Under the pieces are notes generated by a model. The model saw only the letters and a list, made by a program, of their open reading frames with translations. It had not been told where the DNA came from and ran no database searches. This document shows, piece after piece, positions 7,420 to 15,939 of a DNA stretch of 24,271 nt. Numbering within the stretch: position 1 is the first letter of the stretch; each line of letters opens with the position of its first letter. Both the position numbers and the translations under genes were made by a program. Source of the stretch: JAYZDF01 sp036337945 (GTDB lineage Bacteria; Myxococcota; Kuafuiibacteriia; Kuafuiibacteriales; Kuafuiibacteriaceae); assembly GCA_036337945.1 (NCBI GenBank), contig JAYZDF010000096.1:1-24271 (forward strand). The letters are read 5' to 3'.

Positions 7420-8286
7420 ATGTTTGAAAGCCCAATGGTTAGTGTTCCTTTTGACGAAATTTTGAGAACTTTGCCTGTGGGAAGCGATGTTCAGATCGAA
7501 TTGAGCGATTTTCCTTTCGACGAGTTACTCATGACAGCTCATGAGACTCGATTCACGGGACGACTCATTCTTCAATCTGGAGCGGAAACGGATGAAGTAT
7601 TGCTGCATCGTGGAAAAGTCTCCAGGGTTATACCTCGATCAGATGAACGGAAAAAGATCCTTCGACAATCGCTTATCGGGCTTTCGCTAATGACGGAAGA
7701 GGTTGTTGCGGCTCAATTTGATGCCGATCCTCGTCTGAGTGCGAACGAGATACTTGATTGCTTTGTTCTTCGAAAACTCCTTCCTATGGGCGACGTCCCC
7801 TCGGTTGAATATGATATGGCTAGACGCCATATGCTCAGTTTGTTCAGTTTGACCCAAGCGCATGTGACTGTGCTGAGTGAGCGAGAATATGATGGTTCGC
7901 AATATAGTTGGTTGATGAACCCGCTTCCAACGATAGCCTACGGACTGGTCGCCTGCGCTGCACCGGCACGTCGCCAGGCAATGCTTGCTTTTGCATGTCA
8001 TCAGTTTGCACGCCTGAATGTTGCATATGACCTCAAGCGAAATCGATTAGGTTTGCCAAAGGATTTCATGGCAGCGGTCGAAAGACTTTCGACCAAAGGA
8101 ATTTTTTTTGGAAATCAACCTTGCCTGCCCGGGCTTACTCCGAACGATACGGCCGGCATCTTATTGCTATTTCGAAGACTAGGCCTTCTGACTTTTGGAA
8201 GTCAAAAACCTGCTGCTGGAAAACCAATTACCGCTCAAAATGCAATGGAGGATGAAACCGACCGTGTTGAGCGAGAATTTATTTGA
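7420..8286 (+). CDS. DUF4388 (PatA N-terminal-like) domain protein, tentative
   Basis: This 288-residue cytoplasmic protein has an N-terminal half shaped like DUF4388/PatA N-terminal domains, which occur in signalling and gliding/polarity proteins of deltaproteobacteria. The stretch FTGRLILQSGAETDEVLLHRGKVSRVIP matches their G-x-L-x-L ... G-x-h pattern, followed by a helical segment with ANEILDCFVLRKLLP and RRHMLSLFSLTQAHVTVL. The C-terminal part has a Leu-rich helical end, TAGILLLFRRLGLLTFG, and a charged tail. The ATG at 7420 is used; ATG at 7435 is an alternative and neither has a clear ribosome binding site. It faces the PilZ gene across a small hairpin and diverges from the parvulin operon. 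The family call is from pattern resemblance only. Confidence 0.55.
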   Translation: MFESPMVSVPFDEILRTLPVGSDVQIELSDFPFDELLMTAHETRFTGRLILQSGAETDEVLLHRGKVSRVIPRSDERKKILRQSLIGLSLMTEEVVAAQFDADPRLSANEILDCFVLRKLLPMGDVPSVEYDMARRHMLSLFSLTQAHVTVLSEREYDGSQYSWLMNPLPTIAYGLVACAAPARRQAMLAFACHQFARLNVAYDLKRNRLGLPKDFMAAVERLSTKGIFFGNQPCLPGLTPNDTAGILLLFRRLGLLTFGSQKPAAGKPITAQNAMEDETDRVEREFI

Positions 8287-8302
8287 AAATAAACGCTTCG
8301 AA

Positions 8303-8316
8303 CCCGTCACAACGGG
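8303..8316. terminator. Small hairpin between convergent genes
   Basis: CCCGT (8303-8307) and ACGGG (8312-8316) pair around a CACA loop, and the stem can lengthen through one mismatch. It sits between the stop of the DUF4388-like gene (8286) and the stop of the PilZ gene (8322), where a bidirectional terminator would be expected. A T-run on the plus strand (8331-8335) is rather far away, so its efficiency is uncertain. Confidence 0.35.
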
Positions 8317-8321
8317 CTCAG

Positions 8322-9065
8322 TTAGTAGAATTTTTCCGTATCACTGCTTGCTTTGAGCGTCCTTCGTTGAAGTTCAGCCACGAGTCGGTACATATTCACT
8401 TCTTGTTCTTGAAAAAAGTTCGAGCCGTCATTTTCGAACTCAAATCCCAGACGAATAAAGTCTTCTTCGTCAGCCCGGTGCCGTAAGTATGCGATCAGAT
8501 CAAAGTCGAAATCGATAGAATCATCACGAACGACGAAATGAACTCGATATCGATCGTCCTTCGCGAGTATATCTGCGTCCTCTGCTTTTACTGAAATCGC
8601 GATCCCGGTTCCGGATACATCGATGACGTGACCTTTTTTTGTGACTGGATCAGTCCGATCAATGGGGCTCCATTTGCATGAGACCTCACCAAGAATTTGA
8701 GTTGAAATACGATATGCTCTTCTCCGATTGAAGAGCGGCTGAATTGCTGGTGTCAGTTGTTCCGTAACTGCGACGAGATCACTAAATTCGACACCAATTC
8801 TGAAGTTATCATCAATTTCAATGATGTTTTGAATGGAACCCGATGCAGAAATTCGCCAGTCGACCGCTGCGCTCTCGAACTTCAATGCAATGTGTTGTCC
8901 CTCGCTCAATGTTTGGCGAATAGAAGGGGGAACCATCATACCGGCACCAGCGTACGATAGATCGACAAGTTCTACGCCGATTTCAATGTTACCCTTGCCG
9001 CATAGTACGCAGCGTAGGCCTACATTGGCGCCTATGTCGACACGATAAAGTTTACGACGATTCAT
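8322..9065 (-). CDS. Double PilZ-domain protein (cyclic di-GMP receptor)
   Basis: This 247-residue soluble protein contains two PilZ domains in tandem, each with both parts of the c-di-GMP-binding signature. Domain 1 (about 1-100) has RxxxR at Arg4-Arg8 (RKLYR) and DxSxxG at Asp35-Gly40 (DLSYAG). Domain 2 (about 112-225) has RxxxR at Arg115-Arg119 (RRAYR) and DxSxxG at Asp149-Gly154 (DVSGTG). A CVLC pair at 19-22 in domain 1 is unusual. The ATG at 9065 places the first binding motif at the extreme N-terminus; a GTG at 9071 would add two residues. No output domain is present, so it probably acts by protein-protein contact. A TTGACA (complement of 9147-9152) lies upstream, but I see no convincing -10 at the proper distance. 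Confidence 0.88.
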   Translation of the reverse strand: MNRRKLYRVDIGANVGLRCVLCGKGNIEIGVELVDLSYAGAGMMVPPSIRQTLSEGQHIALKFESAAVDWRISASGSIQNIIEIDDNFRIGVEFSDLVAVTEQLTPAIQPLFNRRRAYRISTQILGEVSCKWSPIDRTDPVTKKGHVIDVSGTGIAISVKAEDADILAKDDRYRVHFVVRDDSIDFDFDLIAYLRHRADEEDFIRLGFEFENDGSNFFQEQEVNMYRLVAELQRRTLKASSDTEKFY

Positions 9066-9243
9066 GCCCACAAAGAAATTTTAGACGCGCCAAGGGGTCA
9101 CTGTCATCCCTTTTTCGCTAATTTCTCGATAGTTACGAATGATTCGTGTCAAACGGCCTGGTCAAAGTCGTTTTGCTTTTGAAGTGTCGAACGATTTTTA
9201 GAGAATCTTGTCCTAAAATGACGAAAGTATACGTATCACGCGA

Positions 9244-10008
9244 CTAGTTTTTCTTTACGTCAGGCCAGTCTTGATTCTCTAAACGTTGCCGCTCCTCGAT
9301 AGGCCGAAAGGGCTTTGCAGGGTGGCCGAGGGATACCTGACCTGCAGGAGCTCGCTTTACAATTGAGCCCGCTGCAACGAGCGCGTCTTCTTCAATAACC
9401 GCGCCAGGTAGAGTTGTTGCGTTAGCGCCAATACGCCCACCTCTATGAACCGTTACCCCTTTAAAATGGTTGAACCGTTCTTTGTCGCGACCGACGTAAT
9501 TGTCATTTGTTACCGTAACCATTGGCGCAATGAATGCCCGGTCACCAATTTCTGAGTAGGCTGCGACGTAGGCCATTGACTCAATTTTTACGAATTGCCC
9601 GACTGTGGATTGGTTTTCTACGTAAGCGCCGCGCCCAATGATTGTTCCTTGCCCAACTGTAACATCTTCACGAACGCCACCCATATCAGCGACTAAACAT
9701 TTTGGTCCGAGCACTGCGCCCCTGTATACAATTGCGCCTGTGCCTATAAGGCAGTCATTACCAATTTTGAGAGGCTCTAAGTGCTTAATTTTTGTGGTCG
9801 CGGAGTTTACAGCTTTCATGGGTCGCTTCCCAAGGACAACTTGATCGTCAATACGGACTCTCTCACCAATTTCTGTATCTTCGTGGATGATGACACCATG
9901 CCCAATGATGCACTGTGCGCCGATTTTCACATTTGCCCCAATAAAGCAGAGCTCGCCAATGGTGGCAGATTCCGCGATTTCTGCAGTCTCGTGGATTACG
10001 CTCGACAT
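9244..10008 (-). CDS. Left-handed beta-helix (hexapeptide repeat) acyltransferase, WbpD-like
   Basis: This 254-residue protein is made almost wholly of hexapeptide repeats ([LIV]-G-x4), a left-handed beta helix as in sugar O/N-acyltransferases. Residues 1-150 show runs such as IGELCFIGANVKIG and IGHGVIIHEDTEIG. The motif NDNYVGRDKERFNHFKG and the later RIGANATTLPGAVI and VSLGHPAKPFRPI resemble the N-acetyltransferases (WbpD family) that acetylate a 3-amino group on a UDP-sugar acid. At 254 residues it is longer than WbpD (about 190). Its ATG directly abuts the TAG of the upstream oxidoreductase, so the two are one unit. The donor is probably acetyl-CoA; substrate specificity is inferred from neighbours. 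Confidence 0.82.
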   Translation of the reverse strand: MSSVIHETAEIAESATIGELCFIGANVKIGAQCIIGHGVIIHEDTEIGERVRIDDQVVLGKRPMKAVNSATTKIKHLEPLKIGNDCLIGTGAIVYRGAVLGPKCLVADMGGVREDVTVGQGTIIGRGAYVENQSTVGQFVKIESMAYVAAYSEIGDRAFIAPMVTVTNDNYVGRDKERFNHFKGVTVHRGGRIGANATTLPGAVIEEDALVAAGSIVKRAPAGQVSLGHPAKPFRPIEERQRLENQDWPDVKKN

Positions 10009-11025
10009 CTAACCAATCTCCGATAGTTTGATAGGCTTACCGCCCTCTTTGAGTGAGATACTCGCTCCGACTAAACATTTTAGTACTTGCATCGCTTCGT
10101 AGCCATCGGTCGTCGGTGTTCGCCCCGTTTGAATGCAGTCTACGAAGTGTTGTTCTTCTGCAAGAAGAGGTTCACTCATCCGGATAGATGGGATGTTAAT
10201 ATCGCCTTGCCGAACGGCATAAAATTGAGCATAGCTCACTGCTTTTTTGCGAGTGACACCTTTATCGTAAATACGAAGTTTTTCTGATGGCTGCATGTCA
10301 TCGAAAACGGCCATTTTTTGGTCGCCAACGACAGTCATTTTTCGATGCTTATGAGGATCAAGCCAAGAAACATGAATATGACCGAGGTTTCCATTTGCAA
10401 ACTTGATGGTCGAGAAAACGACATCTTCGACTCCGGGATTCAAGAACGATTGGCCATTGGCGCAAATCTCAACCGGAGCTTCATCCATGATTGCGCACAT
10501 CATTGATAGGTCGTGAGGAGCAAGCGACCAGAATGCATTTTCGTCCTTTCTAACAACTCCAAGATTCACCCGTTCCGCATAGGCGTAGTGAATCTCACCT
10601 AGGTCTCCACCTTTCGCCATCGACTCCATTTTTTGGAAGTAGGGGTGGTAGCGAAGAAGGTGGCCGACCATGAGAACGCGGTTTTTCTCTCGGGCCATTT
10701 TTACCAGAGGCTCACCGTCTTGCGGATCTAGCACAAAGGGTTTTTCCACAAATACATGCTTGTCGGCGGAAAGCGCTGATTTGACCAGACCTGCGTGCGT
10801 TGGCGCGGGCGTGGCGATGATTACGGCATCAATCTCTGGATCCGCAAAGATGACTTCGGGGTCGCTCTCTGCGCGAACGCCAATTGCGATACCTTTCGCA
10901 CGGTTACGCGCGGCTTCTGTGCCGTCGCAGACGGCGACCAGCTCGGCATTTTGTAATCTGAGGCTGGTTCGGACATGGTTAATACCCCAGGCACCGCAAC
11001 CAATAACTGCTATTTTTGTATTCAT
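10009..11025 (-). CDS. Gfo/Idh/MocA family oxidoreductase, WbpB-like
   Basis: This 338-residue NAD(P)-dependent sugar dehydrogenase has the Rossmann motif IAVIGCGAWGINH (residues 5-17), the EKP catalytic motif at 94-96 (VFVEKPF) and an active-site His near 171 (LAPHDLSMM). The C-terminal alpha/beta dimerisation part includes GHIHVSWLDPHKHRKMTVVG. With a neighbouring DegT aminotransferase and a hexapeptide acetyltransferase, it fits the WbpB step: 3-oxidation of UDP-GlcNAc uronate before transamination. It is the first gene of a two-gene minus-strand unit and is divergent from the aminotransferase across a 71-base gap. The family is certain; the substrate is inferred. Confidence 0.87.
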   Translation of the reverse strand: MNTKIAVIGCGAWGINHVRTSLRLQNAELVAVCDGTEAARNRAKGIAIGVRAESDPEVIFADPEIDAVIIATPAPTHAGLVKSALSADKHVFVEKPFVLDPQDGEPLVKMAREKNRVLMVGHLLRYHPYFQKMESMAKGGDLGEIHYAYAERVNLGVVRKDENAFWSLAPHDLSMMCAIMDEAPVEICANGQSFLNPGVEDVVFSTIKFANGNLGHIHVSWLDPHKHRKMTVVGDQKMAVFDDMQPSEKLRIYDKGVTRKKAVSYAQFYAVRQGDINIPSIRMSEPLLAEEQHFVDCIQTGRTPTTDGYEAMQVLKCLVGASISLKEGGKPIKLSEIG

Positions 11026-11096
11026 AGAACAAACAGGCCCTTAGCATGCGTTTCAAGCATTGACCAAGTCGATTCGAACAGGCTTTATCCGGGTCA

Positions 11097-12215
11097 ATGA
11101 CTCAAAAAATTCCAATGCTAGACCTTGCCGCCCAAAATGGACCGCTGCGCGAAGAAATCCGCGCGGCGATCGATCGCGTCATAGATAGCAACTATTTCAT
11201 TCTGGGGCCTGAAGTTACTGAATTCGAGAAAGAGGTCAGTGAGTACATTAACGTCAAACACGTGATCGGATGCGCGAATGGCTCGGATGCTTTGGTCTTA
11301 GCACTCAAAGCTTTAGGAATTGGCCCTGGCGACGAGGTCATCACGACCAGCTTCTCGTTTTTCGCCACAGCGGGGTCTATCGCGCGCTCTGGTGCGACAC
11401 CGGTCTTCGCTGACATTGATCCCATCAGTTACAACTTGAATCCTGCTTTGATTGAGGAAAAAATTACGCCTCGAACTAAGGCAATTATTCCTGTTCATTT
11501 GTACGGTCAGATGACGCCGATGGACGAAATCATGGCGGTTGCAGATAAGCACAACATCAAGGTGATTGAAGATGCCGCTCAAGCGATCGGCTCCAAGGAG
11601 AAGGGTCGCTCTGCTGGTTCGATTGGACATGTGAGCTGCTTCTCATTTTTTCCATCTAAGAACCTCGGTGCTTTCGGCGATGCCGGTATGGTTTGCTCCA
11701 ATGATGATGAGATTGGAGCAAATCTTCGTTCGCTGCGTGTTCACGGAACAGGTAAGGTTCGTTACCACTACGACCATATCGGATTAAACTCGCGAATCGA
11801 CGCTATGCAGGCGGCTATTTTGCGAGTCAAGCTTCCTCATCTCGCTGCGTGGACGGAGAGTCGACAAACGAATGCGGGTCGATACAACGAGAGATTAAAG
11901 GATGTAGCGAGAATTGCTACACCTACGGTCTTGCCGGAAATGTTTCATATCTACAATCAATACACGATCCGAACGCCTAAGCGCGACGAGCTCCAAGCGA
12001 AACTAAAGGAAGAAGGCATTGCCTCTTCGGTGTATTATCCTCGTCCTCTTCATCTTCAGAACTGTTTTGCAGACTGCGAAGGAAAAGAAGGCGATTGTCC
12101 CGAGACCGAACGGGCTTGTGTCGAAGTCATCTCACTGCCCGTTTTCGGTGATATTTCAGATGAGTCACTCGACCGCATCTGTGGTGTGATCAAAAGCCAC
12201 GTTGCTTCGCTCTAA
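11097..12215 (+). CDS. DegT/DnrJ/EryC1/StrS family PLP sugar aminotransferase, WbpE-like
   Basis: This 372-residue aminotransferase transfers an amino group (usually from glutamate) to a keto sugar nucleotide. Family marks are YFILGPEVTEFEKEVSEY near the N-terminus, CANGSDALVLALKALGIGPGDEV, the Asp-containing PLP site VIEDAAQAIGS, and Lys188 in SFFPSKNLGAFGDAGMV, the Schiff-base lysine. The C-terminus holds the substrate loop NQYTIRTPKRDEL and SSVYYPRPLHLQ. It is divergent from the Gfo/Idh gene, with which it would form the WbpB-WbpE coupled pair. The start is ATG, with only a weak ribosome binding site (GGG at 11090-11092). Its stop overlaps the convergent hydrolase stop by four bases. Confidence 0.9.
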   Translation: MTQKIPMLDLAAQNGPLREEIRAAIDRVIDSNYFILGPEVTEFEKEVSEYINVKHVIGCANGSDALVLALKALGIGPGDEVITTSFSFFATAGSIARSGATPVFADIDPISYNLNPALIEEKITPRTKAIIPVHLYGQMTPMDEIMAVADKHNIKVIEDAAQAIGSKEKGRSAGSIGHVSCFSFFPSKNLGAFGDAGMVCSNDDEIGANLRSLRVHGTGKVRYHYDHIGLNSRIDAMQAAILRVKLPHLAAWTESRQTNAGRYNERLKDVARIATPTVLPEMFHIYNQYTIRTPKRDELQAKLKEEGIASSVYYPRPLHLQNCFADCEGKEGDCPETERACVEVISLPVFGDISDESLDRICGVIKSHVASL

Positions 12216-13078
12216 GGCGAAAAAAACTTCAATAGTAAGCGGTTAACATCATCTGCTGCGTCGTGCTGCACCCAATGGGTTGCTCGATCGATCATTTCTA
12301 ATTTTCCGTCGTCACAGTAGCGAAGGCTTGGTTCTGCCATTTCATGGCCAAGTGCGTGGTCTTTGGTTCCCCAGATGATTTGGACAGGAACGGAAACGCG
12401 CTCTTTGTTTTGTTTTTGAGCAGCGCGTTTCATCATTGCTCGATACCAGTTGATCATGCCGGTAGCGCACCCAGGTTGATTCCAACTGTTTGCGTAGCCT
12501 TCCAATTCCTGCTCAGAAAATGATCCTGGATTTGAAGTTGTTCTCAACATATCTAGGCCTGCCTGCCCTTTTTTTCGTATAAAGATTTGTTCGGGAAGTC
12601 TGGGTACTTGAAAAAAGAAAATATACCAGCTTTTTAGCGCTTGGCGGACACTTGTGAACATGTGTCGTCTCATGACAGCCAAGTGCGGAACATTCAATAT
12701 TCCGATTTTATGAAAGCGTTCCGGATGATGGACACCGAGCCACCAGGCCACTGCTGCGCCCCAATCATGACCTACGAGATGAATCTTCTCGTGCCCGAAG
12801 TGATCAATCAGCCCTACAATATCCAGGGCGAGAAGATCGATGTCGTAATCCTGAACAGACTTTGGCTTATCGCTTAGATTGTATCCTCTCTGGTCAGGAA
12901 CGATGACGCGATACCCAGCTTCAGCAAAGGCAGGAATTTGATTTTTCCAACCAGCCCAATATTCCGGAAAACCATGTAGAAAAATAATCGGTGTACCATC
13001 TTCTGGTCCGCAAAGGGCAACATGAAGTTGAATGTCGTTTGTTCGGATATATTGAAACTCGATCGGATGATTGTTCAT
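12212..13078 (-). CDS. Alpha/beta hydrolase, epoxide-hydrolase-like
   Basis: This 288-residue alpha/beta-hydrolase has the motif order of soluble epoxide hydrolases and haloalkane dehalogenases: the oxyanion motif HGFPEYWAGW (35-44), DQRGYNLSDKP (62-72), nucleophile Asp105 in LVGHDWGAAVAWWLG, an acid Asp240 in WGTKDHALG and His268 in ATHWVQHD. The HGFP plus GHDWGA pair is typical of epoxide hydrolases. No signal peptide is present, so it should be cytoplasmic. Its ATG overlaps the stop of the 953-residue lipoprotein as ATGA, a strong sign of translational coupling, although the two proteins work in different compartments. The natural substrate is unknown. Confidence 0.87.
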   Translation of the reverse strand: MNNHPIEFQYIRTNDIQLHVALCGPEDGTPIIFLHGFPEYWAGWKNQIPAFAEAGYRVIVPDQRGYNLSDKPKSVQDYDIDLLALDIVGLIDHFGHEKIHLVGHDWGAAVAWWLGVHHPERFHKIGILNVPHLAVMRRHMFTSVRQALKSWYIFFFQVPRLPEQIFIRKKGQAGLDMLRTTSNPGSFSEQELEGYANSWNQPGCATGMINWYRAMMKRAAQKQNKERVSVPVQIIWGTKDHALGHEMAEPSLRYCDDGKLEMIDRATHWVQHDAADDVNRLLLKFFSP

Positions 13079-15936
13079 TCTGAAGTGTCGTTACTATACC
13101 GAATCTGGAGGTCATACGCTGTATCTGCCCCAACTGGTTTTAGAGGAACGGAAGGGCTACCATAAATACTACCGATGCGAACATAGTAAGGCGCACCAAC
13201 CGTGGAAGTGAATGTAACGCGTTCACTCAAACCAGAGCCGTCCGAGAAGCATCGGTTCCCACCGACGTTTCGACATGCACGGACGAAGCCGCCCGGAGAA
13301 AGTAATTCGAGAAACAAATCTCCAGAATCGTGAGTCAGTTCAGCTTCCATCCGAATGCCTGCTTCTGGAGGATACAGAGCAAACCAGTCTTCGTCTCCCT
13401 GACCTGTGAAGAAGTTAGGGGTCTGACTACAGAGGGTTAGGTTTTGCCAACTTCTTTGCTGAGGAATGGTTGAGGTAACCACCGGAGTGGCTTGGTTAAG
13501 TTCATCGTTCGTTTCAAGATAGTCACTTAGGCATTGCGAAATGGGTTGAGCATCAATCACGATGCTGTACGCGGCTTCCTGATTACTGGAATTGAGTACC
13601 CGCAGGAAAAGCTGTCCCAAGCCTACGCCTGGAATATTTCCAAGAATCTCTTTCGAATCGACGCCAGCACCTGCAGTGATAGCTAAAGGAAAGCCGCTCG
13701 CATCAGTGACTTCCATATCTAATGTTGCATCTAAGCCGTTATAGTGAATTCGGATAGCGTAGACATAGCCCGCAGGAAGTGGAAGGTCGAACCAGTCAGT
13801 GTCGCCTGCACATAGAGTCAGTTCGTCTAAACGCGTCGGTGCGGGACTCAATTGGTACGCGTTTAACTGACTGTCACCGAGCATCTGTACGTCTATGGCA
13901 TCTGGTTCACACATAAATGGAGGCGTGCGCGAGATTCTTAGTTCATATGGGGATGTCTGCGTTTCGTTGATTCCGCGCACCTGAAGCAAATAGTCTCCTG
14001 CTTGATTTGAACGCCATGCAAGGAACTCACGGGTAGAGAGACCGGTGGATGCTCGAATGGGAGTCGTCGTCGCACTGGTGGAGCCCGGCGCATAGAGTTT
14101 GAAGTCCAGGTCAGCTTCAGGCTGAAATCCAATCTCGGCGGCGAGACCTTCGTTGGGTCCAAGGTTTATTACGTACCAGTCATTGTCCCCACTGCAAATC
14201 GACAGACTCGGTGCGAGGTTGCCAGTTGCGTTTGGAGCTCGAGTGGCTGCGCTTGCAGTATTGTTGGGCTCAAAACCGTCATCGAGACAGATTGCCATAG
14301 GATTTTCACGCACGTTTGCGCGCAGAGTATACACATTGGTGTCGGCTGCTTTGGCGTTCACTCGGAAATAATAGTCTCCAGCGAAACTGGCATCGTATTC
14401 GATTCGCTCATTACTATCTAAGCTCGCGCTGGTGAGAAGTGGAATCGAGGAACCTGCTCGATAGAGTTCCATATCTAAATCTCCGAGCGCGTCGTTGAAA
14501 GTAAGTTCGGCAGTAATTCGGTTTCCTGCAGGAACTTGGCGAAGTACAAACCAGTCTGGGTCAGCAGTACATAGGCGACCGTCGATGGGCATATCGCTCG
14601 TCACAGTTTGAGCTCCGCCGATGCTATCGTTAGGCTCGAATTCGTCATCTGCACATACGCGGCCCGTGTCATGAGAAATGATGAGTTCGTAATCGGCAGC
14701 CTGAAGGATGGGCAATTGTAAGAACACTCGAACAAGTAATCGTCGGTTTGTACCGATTTCAATCTCAACCCGTTCATTGTCGGTGATGGTTCGCGACTCA
14801 TCCAGCAAGGTTTGTCCATCATCGAGGTATAGCTGAAGCTCGATGTCCGCATCCGCATGAGTAAATCGGGCATCTACGGTGAGGTAGGTTCCTGCTTCGA
14901 CCGGAATCTCGTACCAGTCTTCGTCTCCGGGACATAGCCTAAGCTCTGCGAATAAGGGGCCTTCCATTTTCGTGAGCGAAGCGGCAGCAGCGGCTGTATT
15001 GTTGTTGAGCATTCCTTCCCGAAGATCGTTCAAACAATCTGGGATACGTGCTTGGCATACCGGAGGGTCTAAAGTTAGATTACAGAATTGATCGCCTGGG
15101 CAGTCGACATCCGTTTCGCATTCGAGTGCTGGAGCTTCGCACCGTTTCGTTTGTAGATTGCACATTTGTGGAGGTGTGCAAATGATACAGTTTACGTTGG
15201 GAGACTCGGGGCACTGTGACGGGTCCGGTGCACACTGAACATTGCTATCGCATTTGCCTTGGGCGACATTGCAGTAAGTTCCAGGGCCGCATTGATCATC
15301 ATTCGTACATTGCACGCAGCGGCCAAGAATATCGCAGAACTCTCCAGAGCGACATGCAGGTTCCACGCCTCCATCAAGACACTCGGTTGTATCTGGATTA
15401 CAAAGTGTTCCTGATGGGCAAGTCATATTTGAGCCCTCACAGGGAATGCACTCGACAGCGACCGAACGACAAACGCGGGTGACTAAGTCACATATTTCAC
15501 CCTCTTCACAAAATTGATCGCCATAACATCCAATGTCTTCCACGCACTTATTAGCTCGGGTGTCACAAATTTGACCCGACGGGCATTGGCTGCGTTGCGT
15601 GCAATCTCTCGCGTTCGCGGAATTAAAGCAAAGGCCACGCAAGCTCGAGCAGAACTCACCAAACGGGCAGGGCCGTCGCTCGTCGCAGTCATCTCCGAAG
15701 CCTTCTCTGAAATCACAGGTATAACCGTTCAGGTTGCAACTTTTGCGGGGGTCGCCACAATCGCTGTCCTGTGTACATTCGGCACCCGGCACACACGTTC
15801 CATCGGGTGCACACAGTTCACCCTCTGCGCAGTCTGCATTGCTGGTGCAGCCAGGCGGAGGCTCAGGAGGGGCCCCTTCGCAAGCCCCTAAGCTCACAAT
15901 AAAGGCGACAACGAGTAGGCGCTTGAGTTTATCCAT
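13075..15936 (-). CDS. Cys-rich plus five-PPC-domain surface lipoprotein
   Basis: This 953-residue lipoprotein has signal MDKLKRLLVVAFIVSLGAC with lipobox Cys19. Residues 28-300 are a Cys-rich region of repeated C-x5-C-x5-C-type modules (C-x-S-N-A-D-C-A-x-G-x-x-C and variants), like the Dickkopf-like repeats in secreted deltaproteobacterial proteins. Five pre-peptidase C-terminal (PPC) domains follow at about 302-421, 428-545, 550-670, 676-795 and 802-948. Each opens with a C-x-G-D-x-D-W-[FY] motif (CPGDEDWYEIP, CTADPDWFVL, CSGDNDWYVI, CAGDTDWFDLP, QGDEDWFALYP) and ends in a y-x-l-x-i strand. No protease or other enzyme is present, so it is probably a binding or structural protein. It follows a small lipoprotein after three bases and overlaps the downstream hydrolase. 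Confidence 0.85.
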   Translation of the reverse strand: MDKLKRLLVVAFIVSLGACEGAPPEPPPGCTSNADCAEGELCAPDGTCVPGAECTQDSDCGDPRKSCNLNGYTCDFREGFGDDCDERRPCPFGEFCSSLRGLCFNSANARDCTQRSQCPSGQICDTRANKCVEDIGCYGDQFCEEGEICDLVTRVCRSVAVECIPCEGSNMTCPSGTLCNPDTTECLDGGVEPACRSGEFCDILGRCVQCTNDDQCGPGTYCNVAQGKCDSNVQCAPDPSQCPESPNVNCIICTPPQMCNLQTKRCEAPALECETDVDCPGDQFCNLTLDPPVCQARIPDCLNDLREGMLNNNTAAAAASLTKMEGPLFAELRLCPGDEDWYEIPVEAGTYLTVDARFTHADADIELQLYLDDGQTLLDESRTITDNERVEIEIGTNRRLLVRVFLQLPILQAADYELIISHDTGRVCADDEFEPNDSIGGAQTVTSDMPIDGRLCTADPDWFVLRQVPAGNRITAELTFNDALGDLDMELYRAGSSIPLLTSASLDSNERIEYDASFAGDYYFRVNAKAADTNVYTLRANVRENPMAICLDDGFEPNNTASAATRAPNATGNLAPSLSICSGDNDWYVINLGPNEGLAAEIGFQPEADLDFKLYAPGSTSATTTPIRASTGLSTREFLAWRSNQAGDYLLQVRGINETQTSPYELRISRTPPFMCEPDAIDVQMLGDSQLNAYQLSPAPTRLDELTLCAGDTDWFDLPLPAGYVYAIRIHYNGLDATLDMEVTDASGFPLAITAGAGVDSKEILGNIPGVGLGQLFLRVLNSSNQEAAYSIVIDAQPISQCLSDYLETNDELNQATPVVTSTIPQQRSWQNLTLCSQTPNFFTGQGDEDWFALYPPEAGIRMEAELTHDSGDLFLELLSPGGFVRACRNVGGNRCFSDGSGLSERVTFTSTVGAPYYVRIGSIYGSPSVPLKPVGADTAYDLQIRYSNDTSE

Positions 15937-15939
15937 TCT

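Noticed and set aside
8283..8486. 67-residue plus-strand frame after the DUF4388-like gene
   Set aside because: Mostly antisense to the PilZ gene, TTG start, no family features.
11060..11089. Promoter TTGACC-18-TTTATC before the aminotransferase
   Set aside because: The -10 matches poorly and leaves almost no leader before the ATG at 11097.
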